A stretch of 8,870 nucleotides of DNA from Actinomycetota bacterium (GCA_903970355.1 CAJCIF010000408.1:1-8870); one strand, 5' to 3'. Positions 1 through 6,083 are shown, counted from the first letter of the stretch. The notes: generated by a model from the sequence alone, not told the origin. Numbers and translations are program-made.

Positions 1-456
1 CTACGGAGCGAAGGTTTCGGATCCCGCATCGACAATTTCAATACGTCCGCCTTCATTACCACCGAGAAAAATGATAGCACCAGCAACAACGGGAACATCC
101 ACATTACGCGGAATACGATGCACGCGCTCTAGATTTGGCAACCGCACAAAAGTTCCGGTATCGCTCGCCAGATCCCGCACATAGAAAGCTCCTTGTGCGC
201 TTCTTGAAAGAATACAATGGTTTACAGCAACCAATTCGTTATTTTCAAACGATTGAGCTCCCACTACCAATTCATCCTTCGGCAACATCGAAACCTCTTC
301 CCGTCCAATTAATACGGTTTTCGCTTCCTTTGCGTCAGCGGTCTTTTTCTTCGGTGCTGCTGCCGGAAGTTTGTTTTTAGTAATCTTCTGTTGTGCACCA
401 GGAGTGCCCCAGGGCTCGGCGTATCTATTAATTTCTCTCGAATTATTGATTTCCAT
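1..456 (-). CDS. Small FHA-domain protein with degenerate phosphopeptide-binding loop
   Basis: Complete 151-residue frame from ATG at 454-456 to TAG at 1-3. Residues 1-46 are polar, rich in Lys, Ala and Pro, and probably disordered. Residues 47-143 read as a forkhead-associated (FHA) fold: the GR pair at 51-52, a histidine in the middle (VNHCIL, His80), YVRDLASDTGTFV at 92-104 corresponding to the family's D-x-x-S-x-N-G-T-F-V strand and loop, then AGAIIFLGG at 125-133. FHA domains normally bind phosphothreonine peptides in signalling or assembly. Here the usual Ser-Arg two residues before the His is replaced by Ala77-Val78, and the Asn of the NGT turn is Thr100, so canonical binding is doubtful. 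No signal peptide or membrane helix is visible, so it is probably cytoplasmic. The AGGAG at 472-476 lies about 15 bases from the ATG, which is long; a GAAG nearer the start may serve. The next gene downstream lies outside the window. FHA assignment is fairly secure; the partner is unknown. Confidence 0.8.
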   Translation of the reverse strand: MEINNSREINRYAEPWGTPGAQQKITKNKLPAAAPKKKTADAKEAKTVLIGREEVSMLPKDELVVGAQSFENNELVAVNHCILSRSAQGAFYVRDLASDTGTFVRLPNLERVHRIPRNVDVPVVAGAIIFLGGNEGGRIEIVDAGSETFAP

Positions 457-567
457 ATTGTCGCTTCGTCTCTCCTGCTTTCCTTTACCGGGTAGCCGCT
501 AAAACATGTGAAAAGCTAGCGTTCGCAAGACACGTCACTCAAATAAGAGCACAATGTTCTTGAGACC

Positions 568-592
568 CTCATACTCTTTTAGGAGGTATGAG
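568..592. repeat. Inverted repeat / stem-loop in the gap between the TPR and FHA genes
   Basis: CTCATAC at 568-574 is exactly complementary to GTATGAG at 586-592, with an 11-base loop. No run of T follows on either strand, so it is not a standard intrinsic terminator. It lies downstream of the TPR gene and about 110 bases upstream of the FHA start on the same strand, so it could be an operator, an mRNA processing element or chance. On the + strand the loop and right arm include AGGAGG (581-586), one base before an ATG. Apart from this I see nothing firm in the non-coding stretch 457-681: no convincing promoter pair and no RNA gene. Confidence 0.3.
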
Positions 593-681
593 CGCGCCTT
601 TTGTTCCTGCGACGCAAAATTACCATAATTGTACGGGTGAAAAATGAAACGTGCGTACGCCTCTTCTATAACAATAATGCT

Positions 682-1254
682 TCAGGAATGCGCCTTTTCG
701 AGGTTTGTAGCCCGCGCTTCCATGGTTGTTGCATCTTCGTGTCTACCAATTTTCTTTAGAAGCAAAGCGAAATTTCGCAGTGTTGTAGATAACTCTGGGT
801 GGTCTTTTCCGAGTAACCGTTCTCTTATTGCAAGAGACTCAGTGAACAATTTCTCGGCTTCATCGTAACGGCCTTTGGCGCTAAAACAGGCAGCGAGATT
901 CTGCAAATTCAGGGCATAATCAAGGCTTTCTTCGCCAAACAAAGCTTTTTTTATAGCAAGCGATCGAATGTAGATTTCTTCCGCCATCGCATACTTGCCT
1001 TGCGCATGAAAAATGGCAGCCAAATTATTCAAACTCTTCGACAAAGCAGATTGGAGCTCAGTTTGCTCATTCTTATCTTCGACCTCAGGCCAACTCTCAG
1101 CTTGTTTCAGAGCGTCTAAAAACTGGACTTCCGCTTGTGAGTAGCGACGTTTGCTGTAGGCGCGATTTGCCTCTTCGATTTTTTTCTTCCAACTCGAAAG
1201 TTCTTCTTGATAATTGAATATCATTCTTGGTGCTTCTAAAAACGGGACATCCAT
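682..1254 (-). CDS. Tetratricopeptide repeat protein, kinesin-light-chain type
   Basis: With the chosen ATG (1252-1254) the protein has 190 residues and ends at TGA 682-684. It is almost entirely helical repeats. A first TPR-like helix pair lies at about residues 26-55 (ANRAYSKRRYSQAEVQFLDAL). Then come three longer units in the 42-residue register of kinesin-light-chain repeats at about 72-105, 116-147 and 158-187, with signatures such as LNNLAAIFHAQGKYAMAEE, LQNLAACFSAKGRYDEAEK and LAIRERLLGKDHPELSTT. Such repeats form a superhelical scaffold for protein-protein contacts; there is no catalytic domain. No signal peptide is seen. The start is uncertain. An ATG at 1303-1305 gives 207 residues but lies only 8 bases from the divergent radical SAM start and has no ribosome binding site. 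The ATG at 1254 is preceded by AGGG with 7-base spacing. The ATG at 1224 is preceded by AGAAG with 8-base spacing and is also plausible. The partner is unknown. Confidence 0.83.
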   Translation of the reverse strand: MDVPFLEAPRMIFNYQEELSSWKKKIEEANRAYSKRRYSQAEVQFLDALKQAESWPEVEDKNEQTELQSALSKSLNNLAAIFHAQGKYAMAEEIYIRSLAIKKALFGEESLDYALNLQNLAACFSAKGRYDEAEKLFTESLAIRERLLGKDHPELSTTLRNFALLLKKIGRHEDATTMEARATNLEKAHS

Positions 1255-1300
1255 TCTACAGCCCTGCTCATCAGACTTTACAACAGAATATATACCTGGT

Positions 1301-1318
1301 ACCATACATTGGTATGGT
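1301..1318. promoter_or_regulatory. Inverted repeat at the divergent TPR / radical SAM start region (candidate operator)
   Basis: ACCATAC (1301-1307) and GTATGGT (1312-1318) are perfect complements around a 4-base spacer. The dyad spans the ATG of the radical SAM gene (1314-1316) and the outermost possible ATG of the TPR gene on the opposite strand (1303-1305). An AT-rich TATATA lies just left of it at about 1289-1294. A regulator bound here could affect both genes. Seven-base arms occur by chance several times in a window this size, so this is only a candidate. Confidence 0.25.
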
Positions 1319-2195
1319 TAAAGTTACAGAAATCACAGCCTCATCAATACTCGTACCGCAACGAGCAGGCTCGTTATCTGGCGCATACGACTACTCAATA
1401 AACCCATACGCCGGGTGCGCTTTTAGTTGTTCTTATTGTTACGTGCCTAAGTTTCCTAACGGCAATCATCATTTTTCAGAATGGGGACAATGGGTGCAAG
1501 TCAAAACAAATGCGCCGGAACTAATTCGCAAAGAACGAGCGAGGGTATTCGGCAGCAGAATTTTCTTTAGCTCGGCAACAGATCCTTATCAATATTTGGA
1601 ACTGAAATATCGGCTGAGCAGGCGGTGTTTGGAAGAGCTATTACTCTACAAGCCGCACAAACTCACATTGCATACGCGCAGCCATCTGATGTTGCAAGAT
1701 TTAGACCTCATCAAGTCTTTTGGTTCGGCTGTTCAAGTCGGCGTCAGCTTCACAACAGACGATGAAGCTGTGAGCAGGCAATTTGAGCCGAGCGCACCGA
1801 GTCTCTCGCGCCGTCTGGAACTAATTCGTGGATTGCACAAAGCGGGAGTAAAGGTATATGTATCGATAGCACCCCTTCTGCCATGCAACCCAAAACGGCT
1901 TATAGAGCTGATAAAGCCCTACGTCAAAAAGGTTTGGGTAGGCCAAATGAGTTATCCGGAAATAAACAACAAACCGGAATTATTGAAAGAATATGCAAAT
2001 TTTTTCGAGCCGAATAACTATCGAAACGTAGTCCAACAGATAGCTTCTTCGTTCAACTCCTCTTTCATGGGTGAGCCCCGTCCCGTCACAAAAAAAGAAT
2101 TAGCGGTGCTCTCTTCATACAAAGAACAGCCACTTCGAGTCAGTGAGAGCAATCTGGTGCAACCGGCGCAAGCGCAATTGAAACTGTCGTTGTAA
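1314..2195 (+). CDS. Radical SAM protein, spore-photoproduct-lyase-like (SplB/COG1533) family
   Basis: The protein has 293 residues from ATG 1314-1316; the frame stays open upstream to a TTG at 1227, but that stretch overlaps the TPR gene and looks non-conserved. YSINPYAGCAFSCSYCYVP at 27-45 contains the CxxxCxxC cluster motif (Cys35, Cys39, Cys42) that binds the [4Fe-4S] cluster cleaving S-adenosylmethionine to the 5'-deoxyadenosyl radical. The family motif SATDPYQ follows at 87-93. HTRSHLMLQDLDLI (120-133) and FEPSAPSLSRRLELIRGL (157-174) match the later barrel strands and helices of this group, ending in APLLP (186-190). The order NPYxGC then TDPYQ is typical of the Rv2578c/PA0069-like SplB relatives, whose substrate is not established; true spore photoproduct lyase repairs thymine dimers in spores. 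I see no sporulation gene here, so a spore role is unlikely. No clear Shine-Dalgarno precedes the start. Cytoplasmic. Family assignment is strong; function unknown. Confidence 0.9.
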   Translation: MVKVTEITASSILVPQRAGSLSGAYDYSINPYAGCAFSCSYCYVPKFPNGNHHFSEWGQWVQVKTNAPELIRKERARVFGSRIFFSSATDPYQYLELKYRLSRRCLEELLLYKPHKLTLHTRSHLMLQDLDLIKSFGSAVQVGVSFTTDDEAVSRQFEPSAPSLSRRLELIRGLHKAGVKVYVSIAPLLPCNPKRLIELIKPYVKKVWVGQMSYPEINNKPELLKEYANFFEPNNYRNVVQQIASSFNSSFMGEPRPVTKKELAVLSSYKEQPLRVSESNLVQPAQAQLKLSL

Positions 2196-2207
2196 ACAGG
2201 ACAGCGC

Positions 2208-2250
2208 CAAGCAGTCAAGCGGACCTGAGAGCGGAATTTTTAACTGCTTG
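2208..2250. repeat. Stem-loop candidate downstream of the radical SAM gene
   Basis: CAAGCAGT (2208-2215) pairs perfectly with ACTGCTTG (2243-2250), and after one mismatch two more A-T pairs extend the stem inward; the loop is about 20 bases. It begins 12 bases after the radical SAM stop. There is no T-run after the right arm, so an intrinsic terminator is not supported. It may stabilise the 3' end of the mRNA or be chance. Confidence 0.3.
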
Positions 2251-2276
2251 CGTTCACCGACCAGTTAATGTATGGT
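2248..2276 (+). promoter_or_regulatory. Weak promoter candidate for the anchored-protein / BMP gene pair
   Basis: TTGCGT (2248-2253), then 17 bases, then TATGGT (2271-2276). The -10 matches four of six consensus bases and the -35 three of six, at ideal spacing. It is the best pair I see in the 141-base gap before the gene at 2337. Weak on its own. Confidence 0.25.
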
Positions 2277-2324
2277 CTGCTCAGCCCTACATCCCCTGAA
2301 CTGCGCCCTTTCGCGGTGTTTCCA

Positions 2325-2330
2325 AAGAGG
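2325..2330 (+). promoter_or_regulatory. Ribosome binding site fixing the start at 2337
   Basis: AAGAGG lies 6 bases before ATG 2337-2339. The same frame is open further upstream to an ATG at 2268, but that one has no such site, and the added 23 residues would put a polar, proline-containing segment before the membrane anchor. Confidence 0.6.
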
Positions 2331-2336
2331 CAAATT

Positions 2337-2969
2337 ATGGACGAAATCAAAGAAAGCAAACCCGGAATGCCTACGTGGGCAAAGGTGCTTTTGGTAATTG
2401 GGATCGTTATTACGGTCAGCGTAATAGGTTTGGTGGTGGCAGGCGGCATCTTTATGAGCGGCGTTAAGGATCCTGCAAAAATACGCACTGTCCTCAACAG
2501 TATGGCCACGGTAGATGATCCATTGCCACCTGGTTTTCGCTACGAAATGCAAATGAATTTCGGCGTGATGAAAATTGTGTCTATTCGACACGATCCGGAC
2601 GGTTTGCACCTCATTCTTACTTCCTTGCCATGGACAAAAAACACCGCCACGCTGGAAGAAAGCATTGAAGCAAGCAAAGTGAGCTCCGGTGCCGGAGAGA
2701 ACCTTCCTAGTTCTGAAAACTTTCATGCTGCCACAAAGGGTACTGAAACTGTGGCAGGCAAAACGTTTAGTTATGCGATCGGCAGTACGAAAGTAAAAAA
2801 TGGCGATGAGTTTCCGTCTCTCGTCGGTGTTTTCACACCAGGTGATGGGAAGCAAGTAATTATGCTAACCGGTGCAGGAAACACGGTGGTGAAAAAGGAT
2901 GTCGATGTCGCAAAGCAATACAACATGCAAGCGACGGATGAATTTCTGCATGCCATCAAAAAAATATAG
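2337..2969 (+). CDS. Membrane-anchored protein of unknown function
   Basis: The product has 210 residues. The N-terminus (1-16) is short and polar, followed by one strong hydrophobic helix at about 17-40 (VLLVIGIVITVSVIGLVVAG) and a soluble remainder of about 170 residues. I expect the soluble part outside the cytoplasm, though charge bias around the helix is modest. There is no lipobox and no clear cleavage site, so it is probably a signal anchor. The segment DDPLPPGFRYEMQMNFGVMKIVSI at 61-84 (in parts: DDPLPPGF, then MNFGVMKIVSI) resembles a pattern I have seen in uncharacterised anchored proteins of planctomycetes and similar bacteria; I cannot name a Pfam family. The rest is mixed strand and loop, with VGVFTPGDGKQVIMLTG (163-179) as a likely beta pair. 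A solute-binding protein gene follows after 32 bases on the same strand, so the two may be cotranscribed. I do not recognise a catalytic motif. Confidence 0.8.
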   Translation: MDEIKESKPGMPTWAKVLLVIGIVITVSVIGLVVAGGIFMSGVKDPAKIRTVLNSMATVDDPLPPGFRYEMQMNFGVMKIVSIRHDPDGLHLILTSLPWTKNTATLEESIEASKVSSGAGENLPSSENFHAATKGTETVAGKTFSYAIGSTKVKNGDEFPSLVGVFTPGDGKQVIMLTGAGNTVVKKDVDVAKQYNMQATDEFLHAIKKI

Positions 2970-3001
2970 GTAACAGCGCACATCCCCTCAAGTTGTGAAT
3001 T

Positions 3002-4105
3002 ATGCGCCTTCTTAGTTTTCCTATCGCGGCTTTTTTCTTCGGATGGTTGATAATCGCTACCCATGCAGCGGACAATGTTCCATTGAAAGCCCCTTTAAAA
3101 GTGGGTTTCGTATTGATTGGTCCTGCTAACGATGAAGGGTGGAATGCCGCTCACAATGCAGGAAAACTTTTCCTGGAATCCAAGCTGAAAGGAAAAGTAA
3201 TTACAGATTTGGCGGAGAACGTTCCAGACAATGCTGATTGTGAGCGTGTTTTGGAGAAGATGGTGGCAAGTGGAGATGGGCTGATATTCACGACATCATA
3301 TGGATTTCTTGAGCATGCAGAGCACGTTGCAGCAAAACATCCAAATGTGAAATTTGTTCATATCGAACGATCCAGCAACTCACCACTTCCAAATCTGAGC
3401 ACATGCATTTTGGCGCACTGGGAGCCGGAATTTGTTGCCGGAGCAGTGGCGGGGAAAATGACAAAAACCAATCATCTTGGCTTTGTGGCTGCCCATGCCG
3501 TGCCGCAAGTGCTGCAAACGATAAATGCATTTGCACTTGGTGCCCGTTCGGTGAATCCGCAGACTGTAGTGCACGTCGTTTGGACAAACACCTGGAGCGA
3601 TCCTCCCCTCGAATCGGAATCTGCCAAAGCTCTTATCGATCAAAAAGCAGATGTCTTGACCATGCATGAAAACAGCCCGAGAACTATAATTCTTGCGGCC
3701 GATGCGCACGATAAACACGCAGTTGGCTTTCACTACGATCTCGAAGATTTGCGGCCAAAATGCTGGCTTACTGGAGAGTGTTGGAACTGGGGACCTCTCT
3801 ATGTGGATTACGCTCAATCTGTAATTGACGGTACGTGGAAGCCAGGCAATCGTCGCTATGGCTTGGACTCTCATTTTTTAAAACTGGCGCGATTTGGTCC
3901 AAGCGTTTCGCCGGCTATTCAGAAGGATGCAAGGGTACTTGTCGATAATATCGAAAAGAAGAAAGTTGCGGTGTTCGGAAAACCGCTATTGGATCAAAGC
4001 GGCAAAGAACGCGTCACAACTGGCACTGCTTTAACTGATAGCCAAATCGATTCCATGGATTGGCTGTGCCAATCAGTTAAAGGCTCAATACCGCAACGTC
4101 ACTGA
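3002..4105 (+). CDS. BMP/Med-family ABC transporter substrate-binding protein
   Basis: The protein has 367 residues. A Sec signal peptide occupies 1-22 (Arg2, hydrophobic core 3-19, THA-A cleavage site after Ala22), and no lipobox cysteine is present, so the mature protein should be free in the periplasm. The rest follows the BMP/PnrA-like fold: KVGFVLIGPANDEGWN (33-48), LIFTTSYGFLEHAEHVAAKHPN (94-115), the EFVAGAVAGKMTKT hinge segment (143-156), INAFALGARSVNP (174-186), VVWTNTWSDP (192-201), ALIDQKADVLTMHENSP (210-226), and WNWGPLYV near 261-268. Characterised BMP proteins bind nucleosides or purines for ABC uptake; the ligand here is inferred only. Trp140 sits where the family often has an aromatic residue near the ligand. 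No permease or ATPase gene is in the window, so it is either an orphan receptor or served by a transporter elsewhere. The ATG lacks a clear Shine-Dalgarno. Its end is one base from the convergent gene. Confidence 0.9.
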   Translation: MRLLSFPIAAFFFGWLIIATHAADNVPLKAPLKVGFVLIGPANDEGWNAAHNAGKLFLESKLKGKVITDLAENVPDNADCERVLEKMVASGDGLIFTTSYGFLEHAEHVAAKHPNVKFVHIERSSNSPLPNLSTCILAHWEPEFVAGAVAGKMTKTNHLGFVAAHAVPQVLQTINAFALGARSVNPQTVVHVVWTNTWSDPPLESESAKALIDQKADVLTMHENSPRTIILAADAHDKHAVGFHYDLEDLRPKCWLTGECWNWGPLYVDYAQSVIDGTWKPGNRRYGLDSHFLKLARFGPSVSPAIQKDARVLVDNIEKKKVAVFGKPLLDQSGKERVTTGTALTDSQIDSMDWLCQSVKGSIPQRH

Positions 4106-4106
4106 A

Positions 4107-4415
4107 TTATTCCGTGAACGCGGAGATCACAACTGAAGCTACGATCAATATGAAAGCCCAGGTGAATATCTGCATGCCGGTACTCGCTTTTTGGACGTCT
4201 TTGGGCTGGTTCGCTAGCCAAATGGTGAATGAGGCTTGCGAGGCTACGTAGGAGAAGGCGAAAAATATTGCCAATGGCTTGTGCGTGGGAAAGGAAGTTT
4301 TGGTGTAATAGGCGAGTCCATAGAGAAAACCTGACACGATGCAGCAGATCATGGCGCAACCAAAGACGATCGTCCAGGTTTTATTTCTTTGTGCATTTAA
4401 CTTTCGTTCTTTCAA
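4107..4415 (-). CDS. Small membrane protein with three predicted helices
   Basis: The product is 102 residues, not matched to a family I know. Hydrophobic segments lie at about 13-37 (TWTIVFGCAMICCIVSGF), 48-68 (LAIFFAFSYVASQASFTIWL) and 81-100 (MQIFTWAFILIVASVVISAF). The basic N-terminus (KERKLNAQRNK) suggests it stays inside, leaving the C-terminus outside. The start is unusual: the frame is closed by TGA at 4428-4430, and the only standard start before the first helix is TTG at 4413-4415. The first in-frame ATG falls inside helix 1. No strong ribosome binding site precedes the TTG. The gene is divergent from DUF2252 and converges with the BMP gene with a single base between stop codons. 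Composition, a coherent three-helix pattern and tight fit between neighbours support a real gene; function unknown. Confidence 0.68.
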   Translation of the reverse strand: MKERKLNAQRNKTWTIVFGCAMICCIVSGFLYGLAYYTKTSFPTHKPLAIFFAFSYVASQASFTIWLANQPKDVQKASTGMQIFTWAFILIVASVVISAFTE

Positions 4416-4503
4416 GATTATTCGTCGTCAAGTCGCCAGTTATTATTCCCCAAGAGGTATGATCCTACCAGGTGACGGGCTTGGTATTTGCGGGCATGAT
4501 AGC

Positions 4504-4518
4504 AAATACGCTGTATTT
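4504..4518. promoter_or_regulatory. 15-base palindrome upstream of the DUF2252 gene (candidate operator)
   Basis: AAATAC (4504-4509), GCT, GTATTT (4513-4518) form a perfect dyad, ending 5 bases before the ribosome binding site of the DUF2252 gene and inside the 122-base divergent region shared with the small membrane protein. Its position is suitable for a repressor site, but 6-base arms are expected by chance in a window of this size. Confidence 0.25.
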
Positions 4519-4523
4519 ACTTT

Positions 4524-4527
4524 GGAG
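4524..4527 (+). promoter_or_regulatory. Ribosome binding site supporting the start at 4538
   Basis: GGAG lies 10 bases before ATG 4538-4540. Upstream in-frame starts exist (GTG 4472, ATG 4496) without a comparable site, and they would add a hydrophobic 22-residue or 14-residue extension not expected for this family. Confidence 0.45.
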
Positions 4528-4537
4528 CAGCCAACCA

Positions 4538-5977
4538 ATGACTACGACAAAAAGTAAAGAGAAGAAGGGTGCGGTTAGTCTTCTTACCGATTGGCAAGAT
4601 TTCTTCCACGATCAAATTCCAGCGGCAGAGCGAATCGCGGCAGGAAAAAAACTGCGCACAAAATTCAATCGGACCGGGCACGGACTTTGGGAAGCTCATT
4701 CACAGCGTCCAGATCCAATTGATTTGTTGATTTCTCAAGATGAATCTCGGCTCCAACATCTCGTCCCTTTGAGATACCAGCGTATGAGCTCATCTCCATT
4801 TGCATTCTTCCGAGGTGGTGCGTCAATTATGGCAAGTGATCTTTCTCTTGCCGATCATACGAATCTTACCGTTCAACTATGTGGTGATTGTCACCTATCT
4901 AATTTCGGTATTTTTGCAACTCCGGAGCGCAACATCATATTTGATCTCAATGATTTTGACGAAACGCTGCCTGGACCTTTCGAATGGGATTTAAAGAGAC
5001 TGGCAGCCAGTTTTGCTGTAGCCGCTGAATTCAATGGATTTACGGAACAGATAGCAGAAAACTGCGTGGCGAGATTATCCAAAAGCTATCGAGAAAAAAT
5101 GGAAGAATTTTCGGAAATGAGTACGCTCGATGTTTGGTATCACCGCATCGATTGGGAGTACTTAATTCGCACCATAAGAATGCCCGGTCGAAAAAAATCA
5201 GCACTGGCGGATGTTGCAAAACTCAAGGCTAAAAGAAGCCATGCCGGCGCCCTGGCAAAACTTACGGAAGTCGTGAATGGAAAGCGGAGAATAAAAGATC
5301 AGATGCCATTGATCTATCATTCTGCTCTCGCCACTGATGAAGTACTCCATTTGATTTTCAAATCATACGCAACAAGTTTATGGGAATCGCGGCAGCGTCT
5401 TTTACAGCGGTACCACTTTGTAGATGTTGCTGCTAAAGTCGTAGGAGTTGGAAGTGTCGGAACTATAGCAGCAATAGTATTGCTTCATGGCGAAGGCGGA
5501 GATGATGACTATATTTTCCTGCAATTGAAGCAAGCAACGAAATCAGTTTTAGAGCAATATCTGGGGCACACAGCATTCGAGAATTCCGGGCAGCGTGTAG
5601 TTAATGGCCAAAGATTACTGCAAGCCGCATCCGATATGTTTCTTGGCTGGACAGCTTCACCAACGCGTCAATACTACATACGTCAATTGATGGATGTTAA
5701 AGCTTCAGTGCCAATTGATGAACTCGACCATACAACTCTCGAACAGTATGCGGAAGTGTGCGGTTATGCTCTGGCGCGAGCACACGCTCGTACTGGAGAT
5801 CCAGCCCAAATTTTTGGTTACCTGGGCAGGGGCACCGCTTTTGATGAGGGTTTATCAAAGTTCGCTTTGGCTTACGTCAAACAAAATGAGCAAGATCACA
5901 ATGCTCTTCTCAAAGCAATCAAAAGCGGACGAGTCTCGACCGAACATGTTGCGGATCCTGACCTTCTTATTGGCTGA
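4538..5977 (+). CDS. DUF2252 family protein (kinase-like motifs)
   Basis: The protein has 479 residues from ATG 4538, close to the usual DUF2252 (PF10009) size. Family blocks in order: RMSSSPFAFFRG at 82-93; LCGDCHLSNFG at 114-124; NIIFDLNDFDE at 132-142; PFEWDLKRLAASF at 147-159; VVGVGSVGTI at 301-310; YIFLQLKQA at 325-333; QRVVNGQRLLQAASD at 352-366; LARAHARTGDP at 412-422. The GDxHxxN block (Asp117, His119, Asn122) followed by DFD (Asp139, Asp141) looks like the catalytic loop and metal-binding site of aminoglycoside-phosphotransferase-like kinases. The glycine-rich GVGSVG and the following Lys331 resemble an ATP loop and its lysine, but lie after the catalytic block rather than before it. 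The biochemical role of the family is not established to my knowledge. No signal peptide with this start, so cytoplasmic. The phosphoketolase gene follows after 118 bases that carry a promoter candidate, so shared function is not implied. Confidence 0.9.
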   Translation: MTTTKSKEKKGAVSLLTDWQDFFHDQIPAAERIAAGKKLRTKFNRTGHGLWEAHSQRPDPIDLLISQDESRLQHLVPLRYQRMSSSPFAFFRGGASIMASDLSLADHTNLTVQLCGDCHLSNFGIFATPERNIIFDLNDFDETLPGPFEWDLKRLAASFAVAAEFNGFTEQIAENCVARLSKSYREKMEEFSEMSTLDVWYHRIDWEYLIRTIRMPGRKKSALADVAKLKAKRSHAGALAKLTEVVNGKRRIKDQMPLIYHSALATDEVLHLIFKSYATSLWESRQRLLQRYHFVDVAAKVVGVGSVGTIAAIVLLHGEGGDDDYIFLQLKQATKSVLEQYLGHTAFENSGQRVVNGQRLLQAASDMFLGWTASPTRQYYIRQLMDVKASVPIDELDHTTLEQYAEVCGYALARAHARTGDPAQIFGYLGRGTAFDEGLSKFALAYVKQNEQDHNALLKAIKSGRVSTEHVADPDLLIG

Positions 5978-6001
5978 TTCACCGCTTCTTGGTTGTCAAA
6001 T

Positions 6002-6010
6002 TGGTACAAT
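6002..6010 (+). promoter_or_regulatory. xfp: Extended -10 promoter candidate for the phosphoketolase gene
   Basis: TGG followed by TACAAT (6005-6010) is an extended -10 element matching TGn and five of six -10 bases. No good -35 hexamer sits 16-18 bases upstream, which extended -10 promoters tolerate. Transcription would start near 6017, giving a leader of about 80 bases. A small inverted repeat (CGCAAA 6012-6017, TTTGCG 6030-6035) lies at the start of that leader. Confidence 0.4.
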
Positions 6011-6083
6011 CCGCAAACAAGGCATACCTTTTGCGTCCATTTCCGCGATCATAGTTAAGTTTTTCGTTCCTGTTTGATAACTG

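Noticed and set aside
568..592. Intrinsic terminator for the TPR gene
   Set aside because: The stem is weak and AT-containing, the loop is long, and no T-run follows on the minus strand.
653..660. GCGTACGC palindrome after the TPR stop
   Set aside because: An 8-base palindrome is too short to support a site and has no context beyond its position.
644..868. Open frame of 74 codons on the + strand overlapping the TPR gene end
   Set aside because: It is antisense to the repeat-bearing TPR frame, with low-complexity Ser-rich translation and no family.
1227..1313. Upstream TTG start extending the radical SAM protein by 29 residues
   Set aside because: It overlaps the likely TPR coding start, uses a rare start, and the added residues do not resemble the family N-terminus.
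2268..2336. Upstream ATG extending the anchored protein by 23 residues
   Set aside because: There is no ribosome binding site, whereas AAGAGG at proper spacing marks the ATG at 2337.
2265..2855. Long open frame of 196 codons on the minus strand opposite the anchored-protein gene
   Set aside because: It is antisense to a gene with a ribosome binding site and clear membrane anchor, its translation is rich in Cys, His and Arg with no domain, and it has no sensible start context.
3380..3874. Open frame of 164 codons on the minus strand inside the BMP gene
   Set aside because: It is a shadow of a strongly conserved protein family on the + strand; the translation has no recognisable pattern.
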